From assembly GCF_016464625.1 (NCBI RefSeq), contig NZ_JAEAGO010000003.1, positions 310,001-374,000 on the forward strand: a stretch of DNA of 64,000 nt, read 5' to 3'. Below the pieces are notes generated by a model that saw nothing but the letters and a program-made list of their open reading frames with translations, had not been told where the DNA came from and did no database searches. The stretch comes from Penaeicola halotolerans (GTDB lineage Bacteria; Bacteroidota; Bacteroidia; Cytophagales; Cyclobacteriaceae). Shown piece by piece: positions 51,470 to 60,579 of this stretch. Positions within the stretch are counted from its first letter, which is position 1; every line of letters starts with the position of its first letter. Position numbers and translations under genes: made by a program.

Positions 51470-52012
51470 ATGACTACACGAGATTTTATCCAACTCCTCA
51501 AAAATAATCCTGACAAAGCCTTGTACTTTGAATATCAAAAGGGATTTTACGCAAGACCCGATTATCATATCACAGAGATCAAAAATGTATCTTTTGATAC
51601 AGTCGACTGTGGTGGCCTACAAAACAAATGGGAAGAAACTCATATACAACTTTGGGAAAACGAACTACCTGAACCAAATCATCAAGTAAACACTACCAAA
51701 GCCCTTCACATATTTGAAGCTGTGGACCGTGTGAGACCTACTTTCTCTGATACTGAAATCATGTTCGAATATGGCAATTCAAACTTTCATAAAGCTCCTC
51801 TAGCCATCTCTAACATTATTAACTCTGATGACAAACTGATTGTTCAGCTATTTGCTACGGCTACTTCTTGTAAAGCACAAGATAGAGCAACTACTCCAGA
51901 GGAGAAAGCCATGGCTTGCTGTGCACCAGCGGAAAAGCCAAAAATGAAAATCAATTTGAAAGATTTCAGTACCGAAGGAGCAAGCTGTGCTCCTGGCTCA
52001 GGATGTTGCTAA
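51470..52012 (+). CDS. DUF6428 protein of the arsenic operon
   Basis: A 180-residue cytoplasmic protein of DUF6428, found in Bacteroidota arsenic operons. The N-terminal domain has TTRDFIQLLKNNPDKALYFEY and ARPDYHITEIKNVSFDTVDCGGLQ. The C-terminal 31 residues hold five cysteines: Cys150-151, Cys173 and Cys179-180. These resemble a flexible thiol tail able to bind As(III); this role is inferred, not shown. It lies 20 bases after arsR and 19 bases before the reductase gene. Confidence 0.8.
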   Translation: MTTRDFIQLLKNNPDKALYFEYQKGFYARPDYHITEIKNVSFDTVDCGGLQNKWEETHIQLWENELPEPNHQVNTTKALHIFEAVDRVRPTFSDTEIMFEYGNSNFHKAPLAISNIINSDDKLIVQLFATATSCKAQDRATTPEEKAMACCAPAEKPKMKINLKDFSTEGASCAPGSGCC

Positions 52013-52031
52013 AACTATTAACCATTTGACC

Positions 52032-52661
52032 ATGACACTTCTGCTACCAGCACTCCAAAAAACAGCTAGTCGAATCCAATACGATCAGATCACAGCGGAT
52101 AGACTAGCTGTAATGGAGCCTTTGATCCACTACATCCAGACTCAAGTAGATTTAGTAAAGCCTATATATCTCAACTTCATCTGCACACATAACTCTAGAC
52201 GCAGCCAAATCTCTCAAATTTGGGCACAAACGGCTGCCAGTTATTTTGATATTCCAAGTGTTCATGCAGTTTCTGGAGGTACAGAAGCTACTGCATTTCA
52301 TCCAAATGCTATAGAGGCTATGAGGAGCCTTGGCTACGAGATCACACAGCTTGATCAAACTGAAAATCCAATATACCAAGTGAAGTATAGTGCGGATAGT
52401 GCCCCTCTCCTATGTTACTCAAAGGTTTTTTCAGAAGCAGTTCCTAATGACACAAACTTCGCTGCTGTGATGACTTGTGATCACGCAGATGACAATTGTC
52501 CTTTCATACCAGAAGCGACAATCAGAGTTCCATTGCGCTACTTAGACCCCAAAGTATCCGATGGTACTGCTGAAGCCAGAGATACATATATAAATCGTGC
52601 ATTGGAAATTGGCTCTGAAATCATGTACATCTTCTCTAGAATCAAAGTAAATGTCAAGTAG
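52032..52661 (+). CDS. Arsenate reductase/low-molecular-weight phosphatase-like
   Basis: A 209-residue protein of the LMW protein tyrosine phosphatase fold. The phosphate loop is CTHNSRRS with Cys51 and Arg57 (CX5R), and later CDHADDNCPF and a C-terminal helix fit Bacteroidota ArsC-type reductases that reduce arsenate to arsenite. The N-terminal 45 residues are an extra helical part not found in B. subtilis ArsC. I chose the ATG at 52032 because the other frame-start lies inside the preceding gene. Its operon partners are arsR and DUF6428; no efflux pump follows in the window. Confidence 0.85.
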   Translation: MTLLLPALQKTASRIQYDQITADRLAVMEPLIHYIQTQVDLVKPIYLNFICTHNSRRSQISQIWAQTAASYFDIPSVHAVSGGTEATAFHPNAIEAMRSLGYEITQLDQTENPIYQVKYSADSAPLLCYSKVFSEAVPNDTNFAAVMTCDHADDNCPFIPEATIRVPLRYLDPKVSDGTAEARDTYINRALEIGSEIMYIFSRIKVNVK

Positions 52662-52716
52662 TTTATCTTCATGCACTTTTAAAACTACTTAATACCTAAA
52701 AATAGCACCCCTATTC

Positions 52717-52745
52717 ATAAAAAAACCCTACTCATCAGAGTAGGG
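52717..52745 (-). terminator. Intrinsic terminator after tRNA-Arg
   Basis: Eight-base arms CCCTACTC and GAGTAGGG with a four-base loop; A7 precedes on the plus strand, giving a T-run after the hairpin on the minus strand. It lies 7 bases past the tRNA 3' end. Confidence 0.85.
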
Positions 52746-52752
52746 CTAGTAG

Positions 52753-52826
52753 TGACCTCGTCAGGATTCAAACCTGAAACCTCTTGAGCCGTAATCAAGT
52801 GCTCTATTCAGTTGAGCTACGAGGCC
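52753..52826 (-). tRNA. tRNA-Arg (anticodon ACG)
   Basis: A 74-base cloverleaf on the minus strand. The 7-bp acceptor stem GGCCTCG pairs with CGAGGTC with one G-U pair, the discriminator is A, and CCA is not encoded. The anticodon arm CTTGA/TCAAG holds the loop TTACGGC with anticodon ACG, read as inosine-CG, for arginine CGU/CGC/CGA codons. The T arm contains GGTTTGAATCC. It is preceded by no other tRNA and followed by an intrinsic terminator. The interval between the arsenate reductase stop and the barrel gene (52662-53097) contains only this tRNA, its terminator and an AT-rich lead to the barrel gene. Confidence 0.97.
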
Positions 52827-53097
52827 GTCTTTATGACTGCAAATGTAAGTATAAAAATACATTTAGCAAATATTCGCATTTCATCTGTCATGGAAATTAT
52901 TAACTTTACATCGTTGTTGGAGGAATAAATAACTAACATTTTATCTCTGATTCTTATAAGTTTTTAACATATAAGACGTTAGCGAAAAGAGAGAATTTTA
53001 AAAATCAACAACCCGATAAGCAAATTATTTTTGGCCTTTCTAAGCGTTGATTGGCCATTTCAAACACTTTATAGTTAAAAGAACTAATCATAATCAG

Positions 53098-53838
53098 ATG
53101 AAAAAACTGAATCTACTTGCCGTATTATTTTTATTACTATCTGTAAGTGCCTGGGCCCAAGAGTCTAGCGAGGATACTGGCGCCCCTGTAAACAGAAATG
53201 GAAGAGCTGACATACCAGGCTCACTATATTTTGACCTTGGGTTTAGCCTATTGCAGGGACGTCCTGCTGATATGGAAACCTCATTTTTTGGATCTAAAGT
53301 AGTAAATGTATACTACCAAAGAGATTTGAACCTAGGAAAGAATTCAGGTTTTACATTTGCTCCAGGAATTGGTTTAGGTCTAGAAAGGTATGCTTTTGAT
53401 GGCCAACAGACACTTATTTTTGATCGTACAGAGGGGACATCTTCATTGGGAGAGCTTTCAGACATCTATGGCGCTGGCCTATCTGTCAATAAATCTAAGC
53501 TGATAGCAAACTATGTAGATATCCCGGTGGAATTTAAATACCACACTAATAAAAATGACTATTCCAGAGGATTTAGAGTAGCACTAGGCGCTAAGTTTGG
53601 TGTATTATATCATTCACATACTAAGTCGAAATTTGAGCAAGACGGTGAATCAAGAACTGTCAAAGATAGACAAGGATACGCACTAAATTCATTTAGATAT
53701 GGTGCCTATGCTAGACTAGGCTTTAATGGCTTTAACTTCTGGAGCTACTATGGCTTGTCAGAAGTCTTCGAAAGCGGCAAAGGTCCCTCTCAAACAGAAG
53801 CTAATACTTTGAGCTTTGGTGTATCGATCGCTTGGTAA
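53098..53838 (+). CDS. Outer-membrane beta-barrel protein, PorT-like
   Basis: A 246-residue exported protein. The ATG at 53098 gives a clean signal peptide MKKLNLLAVLFLLLSVSAWAQ; an earlier in-frame start would put 17 polar residues ahead of it. The mature part contains strands with alternating polarity (SLYFDLGFSLLQG, VNVYYQRDLNLG, FTFAPGIGLGLERYAF, FRVALGAKFGVLYH, RYGAYARLGFNGFNFW, LSFGVSIAW), compatible with an eight-stranded barrel of the PorT/OMP_b-brl_2 type. Terminal Trp is a typical last barrel residue. No specific function. Confidence 0.82.
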   Translation: MKKLNLLAVLFLLLSVSAWAQESSEDTGAPVNRNGRADIPGSLYFDLGFSLLQGRPADMETSFFGSKVVNVYYQRDLNLGKNSGFTFAPGIGLGLERYAFDGQQTLIFDRTEGTSSLGELSDIYGAGLSVNKSKLIANYVDIPVEFKYHTNKNDYSRGFRVALGAKFGVLYHSHTKSKFEQDGESRTVKDRQGYALNSFRYGAYARLGFNGFNFWSYYGLSEVFESGKGPSQTEANTLSFGVSIAW

Positions 53839-53857
53839 AAACATCTAATTTTGCGTC

Positions 53858-53894
53858 AAAGTCATCGTAGCAGCCCTGCGATGACTTTTTTATT
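53858..53894 (+). terminator. Intrinsic terminator after the barrel gene
   Basis: Ten-base arms AAAGTCATCG and CGATGACTTT enclose an 11-base loop and are followed by T-rich sequence. It starts 20 bases after the stop. Confidence 0.85.
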
Positions 53895-54030
53895 TTAGTC
53901 TAAAACAAACCCTGAATGCCCTCAAATGGCTTTATCACTTCAAATATTTCAGTCTTTTGTTTTTATTTTTCAAAAAAGATAAACTTGATAATAATTGTCG
54001 TACCTTGCATGAAATTAAAATTACAATATA

Positions 54031-54222
54031 ATGAACAAAGGAACTGTCAAATTCTTTAACGACTCTAAAGGATTTGGATTTATCAAAGAAGAAGGATCTA
54101 GCAAAGAGTACTTCGTACACGTATCAGGTCTTATCGATGAAATCAGAGAAGACGATGAAGTAACTTTCGACCTTCAAGAAGGAAGAAAAGGTTTAAATGC
54201 AGTAAATGTTAAATTGTCATAA
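54031..54222 (+). CDS. CspA-like cold-shock protein
   Basis: A 63-residue single cold-shock domain. The N-terminus MNKGTVKFFNDSKGFGFIK has RNP-1 (KGFGFI), EYFVHVSGL has RNP-2, and the protein ends KGLNAVNVKLS. It is an RNA chaperone that binds single-stranded RNA or DNA. Length is a little short of E. coli CspA (70). It is monocistronic, with a terminator behind it. Its C-terminus matches the longer paralogue at 6285. Confidence 0.95.
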   Translation: MNKGTVKFFNDSKGFGFIKEEGSSKEYFVHVSGLIDEIREDDEVTFDLQEGRKGLNAVNVKLS

Positions 54223-54249
54223 TTTAATTCTTTTACATATTTAAAGACC

Positions 54250-54283
54250 AAAGTCTCACTATTCGATAGTGAGACTTTTTTTA
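54250..54283 (+). terminator. Intrinsic terminator after the CspA-like gene
   Basis: Twelve-base arms AAGTCTCACTAT and ATAGTGAGACTT with a three-base loop and a following T7 run. Confidence 0.92.
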
Positions 54284-54312
54284 TGTCCTGATTTATTTGC
54301 TGAGCGACATCT

Positions 54313-54657
54313 TTACTTTAGTGACTCGTACTGCGCCTCATCAAAGCCCAAGATGATATTTTTCCCAGTCTCTAAGATAGGTCTTTTGATCATGCTAGTT
54401 TTCTCCTGAAGCACTTTGATAGCAGTAGAAGGATTCATAGCGGCAGATTGTGTAGCTTCGTCTAGCTTGCGCCACGTCATTCCTTGTTTATTGACCACCT
54501 TTTCTATACCCAGCTCATCGATCCATTGCTTTAGCTTTTCTGCTGAGATATTTTCTTTTTTATAGTCATGAAACTGATATGATACGCCTAATTGATCTAA
54601 TTTATCAAAGGCCTTTTTCATCGTGTTGCAATTTTTGATTCCGTAAATTGTCACCAT
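54313..54657 (-). CDS. YffB-type ArsC/Spx-family protein
   Basis: A 114-residue thioredoxin-fold protein. The start MVTIYGIKNCNTMKKAFDKL is close to E. coli YffB (MVTLYGIKNCDTIKKA), and TWRKLDEATQ, SMIKRPIL and LGFDEAQYE also match that subgroup. The single active Cys is Cys10; the arginine triad of true arsenate reductases is not evident, so it is more likely a glutathione-related or unknown reductase. It is not linked to the arsRC operon 1.6 kb away, which sits on the other strand. Confidence 0.9.
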   Translation of the reverse strand: MVTIYGIKNCNTMKKAFDKLDQLGVSYQFHDYKKENISAEKLKQWIDELGIEKVVNKQGMTWRKLDEATQSAAMNPSTAIKVLQEKTSMIKRPILETGKNIILGFDEAQYESLK

Positions 54658-54717
54658 AGCGATTTATTCATTTAAGTTATTCGTAAATTTAGATTTTAAT
54701 CTTTAGTCATATAGTAG

Positions 54718-55761
54718 ATGAAAATCAGAAGAAAAACAAATGCTTGTCTAAACTGTGGTCATACGCTCTCTGAAGTATATAACTTTTGCCCAAGTTGCGG
54801 ACAAGAAAACAACGACAACAATGTCTCCATCAAAACATTAGCTTCTGATTTCATCGCTAACTATTTCGCCTTAGACTCTAAACTAATCGTCAGTCTAAAA
54901 CCCTTCTTTTTTAAACCGGGATATCTGACCAATCGTTTCATCGAAGGTAAAAGAGTCACTTACTTTCACCCTGTTAGGCTGTACTTTTTCCTAAGCTTAC
55001 TTTACTTCTTCACCTTTAGCTATGTCCTCAATGACACACTAGAACCTGATAATATCAAAGCAAATATCAATCAAGAGGCACTAGCTGATCTAAGTCCTGA
55101 AGAAAAAGCTGAACTAGATCAAATGCTCGAAAAGATAGATCCAAATGCCAATTCTGAACTGGCGCAGCGACTCAAAAATGATTCCACTCCAGAGCAAACT
55201 ACAATCGCTGAAAATGGTCTGATCAAATGGACGAACTGGGCCAAAGATGAAAGCTTGTCAAATAAGGCATTTATGGACTCTATCACATCCAATGGTAAAA
55301 ACAGCATTTGGCCAATCGATAATGAATTAGGTGCTGAAAAAGTTAGAAAAGCACTCAAAGACCGAAATGCGCTAAAGCAGCAAATTTTTAGAAATTTCTC
55401 GATCATGATGTTTTTCATGCTACCGATATTCGCTTTAATACTCAAGCTACTTTATATCAGATCAAGCTTCAAATTTATTCAGCACAGTGTGCATACACTT
55501 CATTTGCATGCTTTTGCTTATTTGATTTATAGCATCTCTTTGTGCCTGATGCTGATATCAGTCAGTGACGAGATCGCTGGATGGATATTCTTTATCTCTT
55601 TTATAGGAGTGAGCACTTATGCCTATTTCTCCTTTTTGAAAGTCTACAAACAAGGTTGGCTCAAGACATTGATCAAATTTAACCTACTTGGATTCATTTA
55701 CATCAACGTACTTTTAGTAGCAGTGATTTTTGAGTTTTTCATCTCACTACTTCTTCTATAA
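54718..55761 (+). CDS. DUF3667 membrane protein with zinc ribbon
   Basis: A 347-residue protein. The N-terminus has a zinc ribbon, CLNCGHTL...FCPSCGQEN (two CxxC pairs), followed by the DUF3667 segment KPFFFKPGYLTNRFIEGKRVTYFHPVRLYFFLS. The C-terminal half has four hydrophobic helices (about 225-345). A soluble acidic loop (about 115-215) sits between the first helix and the others. Members occur widely in Bacteroidota; function unknown. Start is ATG at 54718; convergent hemL is separated by a shared terminator. Confidence 0.88.
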   Translation: MKIRRKTNACLNCGHTLSEVYNFCPSCGQENNDNNVSIKTLASDFIANYFALDSKLIVSLKPFFFKPGYLTNRFIEGKRVTYFHPVRLYFFLSLLYFFTFSYVLNDTLEPDNIKANINQEALADLSPEEKAELDQMLEKIDPNANSELAQRLKNDSTPEQTTIAENGLIKWTNWAKDESLSNKAFMDSITSNGKNSIWPIDNELGAEKVRKALKDRNALKQQIFRNFSIMMFFMLPIFALILKLLYIRSSFKFIQHSVHTLHLHAFAYLIYSISLCLMLISVSDEIAGWIFFISFIGVSTYAYFSFLKVYKQGWLKTLIKFNLLGFIYINVLLVAVIFEFFISLLLL

Positions 55762-55763
55762 AA

Positions 55764-55798
55764 GAAAAATGCGGATTCAAACTGGACCCGCATTCTTT
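55764..55798. terminator. Bidirectional terminator between DUF3667 gene and hemL
   Basis: Arms AATGCGG and CCGCATT, flanked by AAAGAA and TTCTTT which extend the stem. It lies between two convergent genes. The T-runs are short, so termination is weaker than for the other hairpins. Confidence 0.6.
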
Positions 55799-55817
55799 GA
55801 TTAATCAAAAATCTATT

Positions 55818-57110
55818 CTAAGCATGTAGTGCTTTCAAGACTTCATAATCTGCTTTAGTCAATTCATCGATCAATTCATCTGTGATAGCCGTAGATACGA
55901 AGAAAGACTCATACTGAGAAGGTGCTATGTATACTCCTCGCTCTAGCATCATCTGAAAGTACTTACCAAACATACCCGTGTCTGAAGTTTTCGCGCTTTC
56001 AAAGTCTGTCACTGGCTGTGTGGTAAAAAATCTATTGTACATACTTCCTACCTGATTGATCGTATAGTTCAGACCAAGTTTTTCTTGATTGATACGCATA
56101 CCTGCTACGATCTTATCAGTGATCTCTACAAGCTTAGTATATACCTCAGGATGATCATTGAGATGATTAAGCATCGCTAAACCCGCTGCCATAGCTATAG
56201 GATTACCAGATAGCGTACCTGCTTGATAAACAGGTCCTGCAGGAGACACACAATCCATTATTTCCATTTTACCGCCATAGGCACCTACTGGAAGCCCTCC
56301 ACCGATGATTTTACCTAGTGTAGTCATATCAGGAGTGACTCCATAGTATTCTTGCGCGCCTCCTTTGGCAAGCCTGAAACCTGTCATCACCTCATCAAAG
56401 ATCAGGACGATACCTTCTCTCGTACAGATCTCTCTTAATCCTTCAAGATATCCTTTTTGAGGCGGGATACAACCCATATTTCCTGCTACAGGTTCTATGA
56501 TCAGTGCAGCTATTTCATTCTTATTCTGACTTACAAGTCGCTCTACAGCTGCTAAATCATTGTATGGTGCTAGCAAAGTATCTTTGGCAGTTCCTTTAGT
56601 CACTCCAGGACTATCAGGCGTACCCATAGTGATGGCTCCACTTCCCGCAGCGATCAGAAAGGCATCTCCATGTCCATGATAGCATCCTTCAAATTTAATG
56701 ATCTTATCTCTACCAGTGTAGCCTCTAGCTACCCTGATAGCAGACATCGTAGCCTCCGTACCTGAGTTAACCATCCTTACCTTTTCTACAGAAGGCACCA
56801 TAGATATGATCAGTTCAGCGATCTCTACTTCCCTAGCTGTAGGTGCTCCAAAGGAGGTGGAATTAGGTATAGCTTCTTGGATAGCACTTAATATCATCGG
56901 GTGTGCATGACCTAGTATCATAGGTCCCCAAGAGTTGATAAGTTCTATATATTGATTACCGTCTTCATCTATGATGTAGGGACCCTTTGCCGATTTGATA
57001 AATATGGGATCACCTCCTACTGCCTTAAATGCCCTCACTGGTGAATTTACACCTCCTGGTATTAGGTTTTTTGCCTTTTCAAATAAGGCCTTACTTTTAT
57101 TCTTGATCAT
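55818..57110 (-). CDS. hemL: Glutamate-1-semialdehyde 2,1-aminomutase
   Basis: PLP enzyme that makes 5-aminolaevulinate from glutamate-1-semialdehyde in tetrapyrrole synthesis. The N-terminus [21 protein letters not shown] is family-specific; [25 protein letters not shown] and the PLP-lysine context [16 protein letters not shown] (Lys267) are all intact. The 430-residue length matches HemL. The end of the upstream TPR/periplasmic-binding gene overlaps its start by 14 bases, so the two are translationally coupled even though they are functionally unrelated. Confidence 0.97.
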   Translation of the reverse strand: MIKNKSKALFEKAKNLIPGGVNSPVRAFKAVGGDPIFIKSAKGPYIIDEDGNQYIELINSWGPMILGHAHPMILSAIQEAIPNSTSFGAPTAREVEIAELIISMVPSVEKVRMVNSGTEATMSAIRVARGYTGRDKIIKFEGCYHGHGDAFLIAAGSGAITMGTPDSPGVTKGTAKDTLLAPYNDLAAVERLVSQNKNEIAALIIEPVAGNMGCIPPQKGYLEGLREICTREGIVLIFDEVMTGFRLAKGGAQEYYGVTPDMTTLGKIIGGGLPVGAYGGKMEIMDCVSPAGPVYQAGTLSGNPIAMAAGLAMLNHLNDHPEVYTKLVEITDKIVAGMRINQEKLGLNYTINQVGSMYNRFFTTQPVTDFESAKTSDTGMFGKYFQMMLERGVYIAPSQYESFFVSTAITDELIDELTKADYEVLKALHA

Positions 57111-58812
57111 TAGTAATGGATTGTTTTAAAACGACTAGTTTACCTGACTCCAACTTGAGCATTGGTACATATTGATTATCATTTCTCAATGAATAATCTA
57201 ACCCTCTACTGATCTTACCTCTTCTAAATGGCATCCCTTGTAAAAAATTCTTCATGCCATTCACTTGATACTGCTCAGTGATGATATAAATCAAGTCATA
57301 ACCAATAAAGGCGTATGGATTAGGGAATGCACCAAAGCGCTTTTTGTAGTTAATTCTAAATTCTTCTACTGCTTTATTTTCATAATCGAGAGAAGAATTA
57401 CTAGTAAAGTAAAAGTTTAATCGCTCTAATTGTTCGAAACTAACAAAGTTAAAATTTAACCATGCATCTGAGGCGATCACAGGAATACGACTACTATTGA
57501 TCTCTAAGGCACTAATGATCGGTGCAGGTAAGCGAGGATCCTCTGTAACGAAGTAAATATGATCAGCAGGGACATTTTTATCTTCCTCTTTAATAGGCTC
57601 TGCATTTTCTTCTTCTACTGGTAAATACCCAAGAATCACCTCAGTGATAGCATTCTTAACATTGTCAGTAGAGATACGTTTCTTATAAGCCACATTGATC
57701 CCTTTAGCCTCCAGCTCCCTAGCATAAATAGCAGCAATCAAAGAATCTCTACTTGAACTACCGTAGAGTATAGCTGCATTGGATCCTCCCCATGTTTCTG
57801 CTACAAAATCAGCCGTAGATAAAGCCACATTTTCAGATCCTGGCTTATATAGATAGGCAAAATTGTTATTTTCTATTTGCTTACTATTTGTAGAAAGTGG
57901 ATTGACAAATGGAATCTCATGCTGAATGGCAAACTCTGAAACCTGCTGAAATTCATTTGGGTATAAAGGACCAAAAATCACATCAAGAGACTCTACAGCC
58001 TCATCTTGTAAGATAGTCCTAATGGCACGCTCATCTCTCTTCGTGTCAAATGGAATCAGGTTTACTTCAAAATCTCCAGACTTATTGATCTCTTCTTGAG
58101 CCAACTTAGCCCCTAAGTATAGATCTACTACAAAGTTTTCGCGTACTAATCTGGCTATCTGAGCAGAGTCCCTACCATACATAAATGGCAAGAAAGCACC
58201 GATATTGATAAGTTTGGATTGATTGACTGGTTGATATGTTTCTGAAGGATCTAAAGCAGCTAGCAACTCTAGCTCCTCTTTTGAAGAGGCTTCATATTTG
58301 AGTTTTTGCACCAAAGCATTCTTCAAAATAGATTCATCTCTGTATTGATCATACAGTTGCTTTAAATTTGCTTTATCAAGCTTTACTAGTGCATTTGTAA
58401 ATGAAGTATTTGCTTGCTGCTTTAGTGAGCTCGATTTGATATCTGCTAGCTGATCTAAAGCGAGTCTGTATTCATTTTGAGCTAAATAGATATGAGCCAT
58501 TAAGTAATTGGCTTCATCTATTTTATCAAACTTACCTGGCACAAGTAGTGGTCTGAGCGTAGTCTTTGCCAACTCATACTTACCATCTTCATAAGCTGAC
58601 AGGGCAAAAAAGTAAGTGGCATAAGACGCATAAGGATTAGAAGAGGTAGCTCCTAAGACTGGTCTTAACAAATCCATCGCTTCTTCATAGTTGCCTAGCT
58701 CGATTTGAGTTTTTGCTTTTTGAAAATTAGCCTGATAGTTAGTCTGTGCAAAACCAACCTGTACAGACAGCATCACTAGGCAGAAAATAAAAGTAAAAAT
58801 GTTCTTGTTCAT
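57097..58812 (-). CDS. TPR plus periplasmic-binding-fold exported protein (LpoA/LppC-like)
   Basis: A 571-residue exported protein. The start is the ATG at 58810-58812, giving a signal peptide ([23 protein letters not shown]). Residues about 25-170 are TPR-like ([24 protein letters not shown]). The rest is a type 1 periplasmic-binding fold (Peripla_BP_6): [31 protein letters not shown] and [21 protein letters not shown]. The TPR-plus-PBP architecture recalls the peptidoglycan-synthase activator LpoA/LppC, but no lipobox is present and no PBP is nearby. It overlaps the start of hemL by 14 bases. Confidence 0.85.
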   Translation of the reverse strand: MNKNIFTFIFCLVMLSVQVGFAQTNYQANFQKAKTQIELGNYEEAMDLLRPVLGATSSNPYASYATYFFALSAYEDGKYELAKTTLRPLLVPGKFDKIDEANYLMAHIYLAQNEYRLALDQLADIKSSSLKQQANTSFTNALVKLDKANLKQLYDQYRDESILKNALVQKLKYEASSKEELELLAALDPSETYQPVNQSKLINIGAFLPFMYGRDSAQIARLVRENFVVDLYLGAKLAQEEINKSGDFEVNLIPFDTKRDERAIRTILQDEAVESLDVIFGPLYPNEFQQVSEFAIQHEIPFVNPLSTNSKQIENNNFAYLYKPGSENVALSTADFVAETWGGSNAAILYGSSSRDSLIAAIYARELEAKGINVAYKKRISTDNVKNAITEVILGYLPVEEENAEPIKEEDKNVPADHIYFVTEDPRLPAPIISALEINSSRIPVIASDAWLNFNFVSFEQLERLNFYFTSNSSLDYENKAVEEFRINYKKRFGAFPNPYAFIGYDLIYIITEQYQVNGMKNFLQGMPFRRGKISRGLDYSLRNDNQYVPMLKLESGKLVVLKQSITNDQE

Positions 58813-58891
58813 GTGCTTCTCGATCAAGGTTTAATCAAAATTAAGGGTATGGCTTTCAAAAACCATACCCCATGCTCATTTATATAAGGAA

Positions 58892-60421
58892 TTATTCCCA
58901 TTCGATAGTTGCTGGCGGTTTGGAGCTGATGTCATACACCACTCTATTAACGCCTTTTACTTTATTTATGATATCATTTGAGACCTCGCCCAAAAATTCG
59001 TACGGCAAATGACTCCAATCAGCAGTCATCCCATCTACGCTCGTCACTGCTCTTAGAGCAATCACTCGCTCATAAGTTCTCTCATCTCCCATCACTCCTA
59101 CTGATTGTACAGGTAGCAAGATAGCGCCTGCTTGCCATACTTGGTCATAAAGACCAGCATCTTTGAGTCCTTTGATCCAGATATGATCTACCTCTTGGAG
59201 GATCTGCACCTTATCAGGAGTGATATCTCCCAATATCCTAATAGCCAATCCTGGACCTGGGAAAGGATGTCTACCGATGATCGTCTCAGGAATACCCATC
59301 GTACGACCAACTTCTCTCACTTCATCTTTGAAAAGCGTATTTAGCGGCTCTACAATTTTGAGTTTCATGTAGTCTGGGAGTCCTCCTACATTGTGGTGAG
59401 ACTTGATAGTAGCTGAGGGACCTTTGACTGATACAGACTCTATTACGTCTGGATAGATAGTTCCCTGACCAAGCCACTTCACATCCTCTATCTGATGAGA
59501 TTCATCGTCAAATACCTCTATGAATACTCTCCCGATTGCCTTTCGTTTCCCTTCTGGATCACTGATGTTGGCGAGTGCATCATAGAATTTTTGCTTAGCA
59601 TCTACTCCTTTTACATTCAAGCCCATGTCTTTGTAAGAAGCTAGGACTTCTTCAAACTCATTTTTGCGTAAAAGTCCATTATCTACAAATATGCAATAGA
59701 GGTTTTTACCAATTGCCTTGTGGATCAACATAGCTGCTACAGAACTGTCTACTCCTCCACTAAGACCTAAGACAACTTTATCATTGCCCAACTGAGCCTT
59801 AAGTTGTTCCACAGTGGTCTCTACAAAAAGTGATGAAGTCCAATCCTGCTTGCAACCACAAATATCTACTACGAAATTTTTGATCAGTGCTTTACCATCT
59901 AGTGAGTGCGTCACTTCAGGGTGAAACTGGATGCCATAAGTCATCTCATTTTTAACCTTGTAGGCGGCTACTTTTACCGAAGGAGTACTTGCTATGATCT
60001 CAAAGTCTTCTGGAAGAGCCGAAATAGTATCGCCATGAGACATCCATACTTGTGAGTTTGGAGTGAAGCCATTCATCAAGTCTGTATCATGATTGATTTC
60101 ACTGAGTTTGGCCCTGCCATATTCTCTGATAGTAGAAGGTGTTACATTACCTCCATTTTTTTGCGCCATAAGTTGTGCGCCATAGCAAACACCTAGTAGC
60201 GGGAGTTTTTTTCTAAAAAGCGAAAGATCCACATCAGGTGAACCTTCATCTCTCACTGAGCAAGGACTACCAGACAAAATCACTCCCTTGATGTCAGAAG
60301 TGATTTCTGGGATTTTATTATAAGGGTGAATTTCGCAATAAACATTGAGCTCTCTCACGCGTCTAGCTATGAGCTGGGTGTACTGAGAGCCAAAATCGAG
60401 GATCAAAATTTGTTCTGCCAT
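58892..60421 (-). CDS. guaA: GMP synthase (glutamine-hydrolysing)
   Basis: Amidates XMP to GMP, the last step of de novo GMP synthesis. The glutamine amidotransferase half has [20 protein letters not shown], the nucleophile in GVCYGAQLM (Cys79) and FHPEVTHS; the synthetase half has the PP-loop [16 protein letters not shown] and the C-terminal dimerisation part ending PPATIEWE. The 509-residue length is normal. The ATG at 60419-60421 is preferred because it gives [11 protein letters not shown]. The promoter element lies only 3 bases upstream, so the transcript may have almost no leader. Confidence 0.97.
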   Translation of the reverse strand: MAEQILILDFGSQYTQLIARRVRELNVYCEIHPYNKIPEITSDIKGVILSGSPCSVRDEGSPDVDLSLFRKKLPLLGVCYGAQLMAQKNGGNVTPSTIREYGRAKLSEINHDTDLMNGFTPNSQVWMSHGDTISALPEDFEIIASTPSVKVAAYKVKNEMTYGIQFHPEVTHSLDGKALIKNFVVDICGCKQDWTSSLFVETTVEQLKAQLGNDKVVLGLSGGVDSSVAAMLIHKAIGKNLYCIFVDNGLLRKNEFEEVLASYKDMGLNVKGVDAKQKFYDALANISDPEGKRKAIGRVFIEVFDDESHQIEDVKWLGQGTIYPDVIESVSVKGPSATIKSHHNVGGLPDYMKLKIVEPLNTLFKDEVREVGRTMGIPETIIGRHPFPGPGLAIRILGDITPDKVQILQEVDHIWIKGLKDAGLYDQVWQAGAILLPVQSVGVMGDERTYERVIALRAVTSVDGMTADWSHLPYEFLGEVSNDIINKVKGVNRVVYDISSKPPATIEWE

Positions 60422-60424
60422 GTG

Positions 60425-60455
60425 CAAAATTAATACCTTAGAGGGCTATAGCAAA
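60425..60455 (-). promoter_or_regulatory. Bacteroidota-type promoter for guaA
   Basis: On the minus strand TTTG (60452-60455) is followed after 19 bases by TAATTTTG (60425-60432), a near-perfect match to the consensus. It ends just 3 bases before the ATG, so transcription would start at or next to the start codon. Confidence 0.6.
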
Positions 60456-60579
60456 CCTTTCTTCCAAATAAAATTTGGATCGCTAAAAATCAGCACTTCT
60501 CTTCAAAAAATTCACTTAAATTTAATACAGAATACCGTCAGATAATTGGCCAAACGAGGTAAATAGAAAGAAAAAACGA

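Noticed and set aside
54313-54657. Second arsenate reductase gene linked to the ars operon
   Set aside because: The protein is YffB-like rather than ArsC-like, is on the opposite strand and is separated by a tRNA and two other genes.
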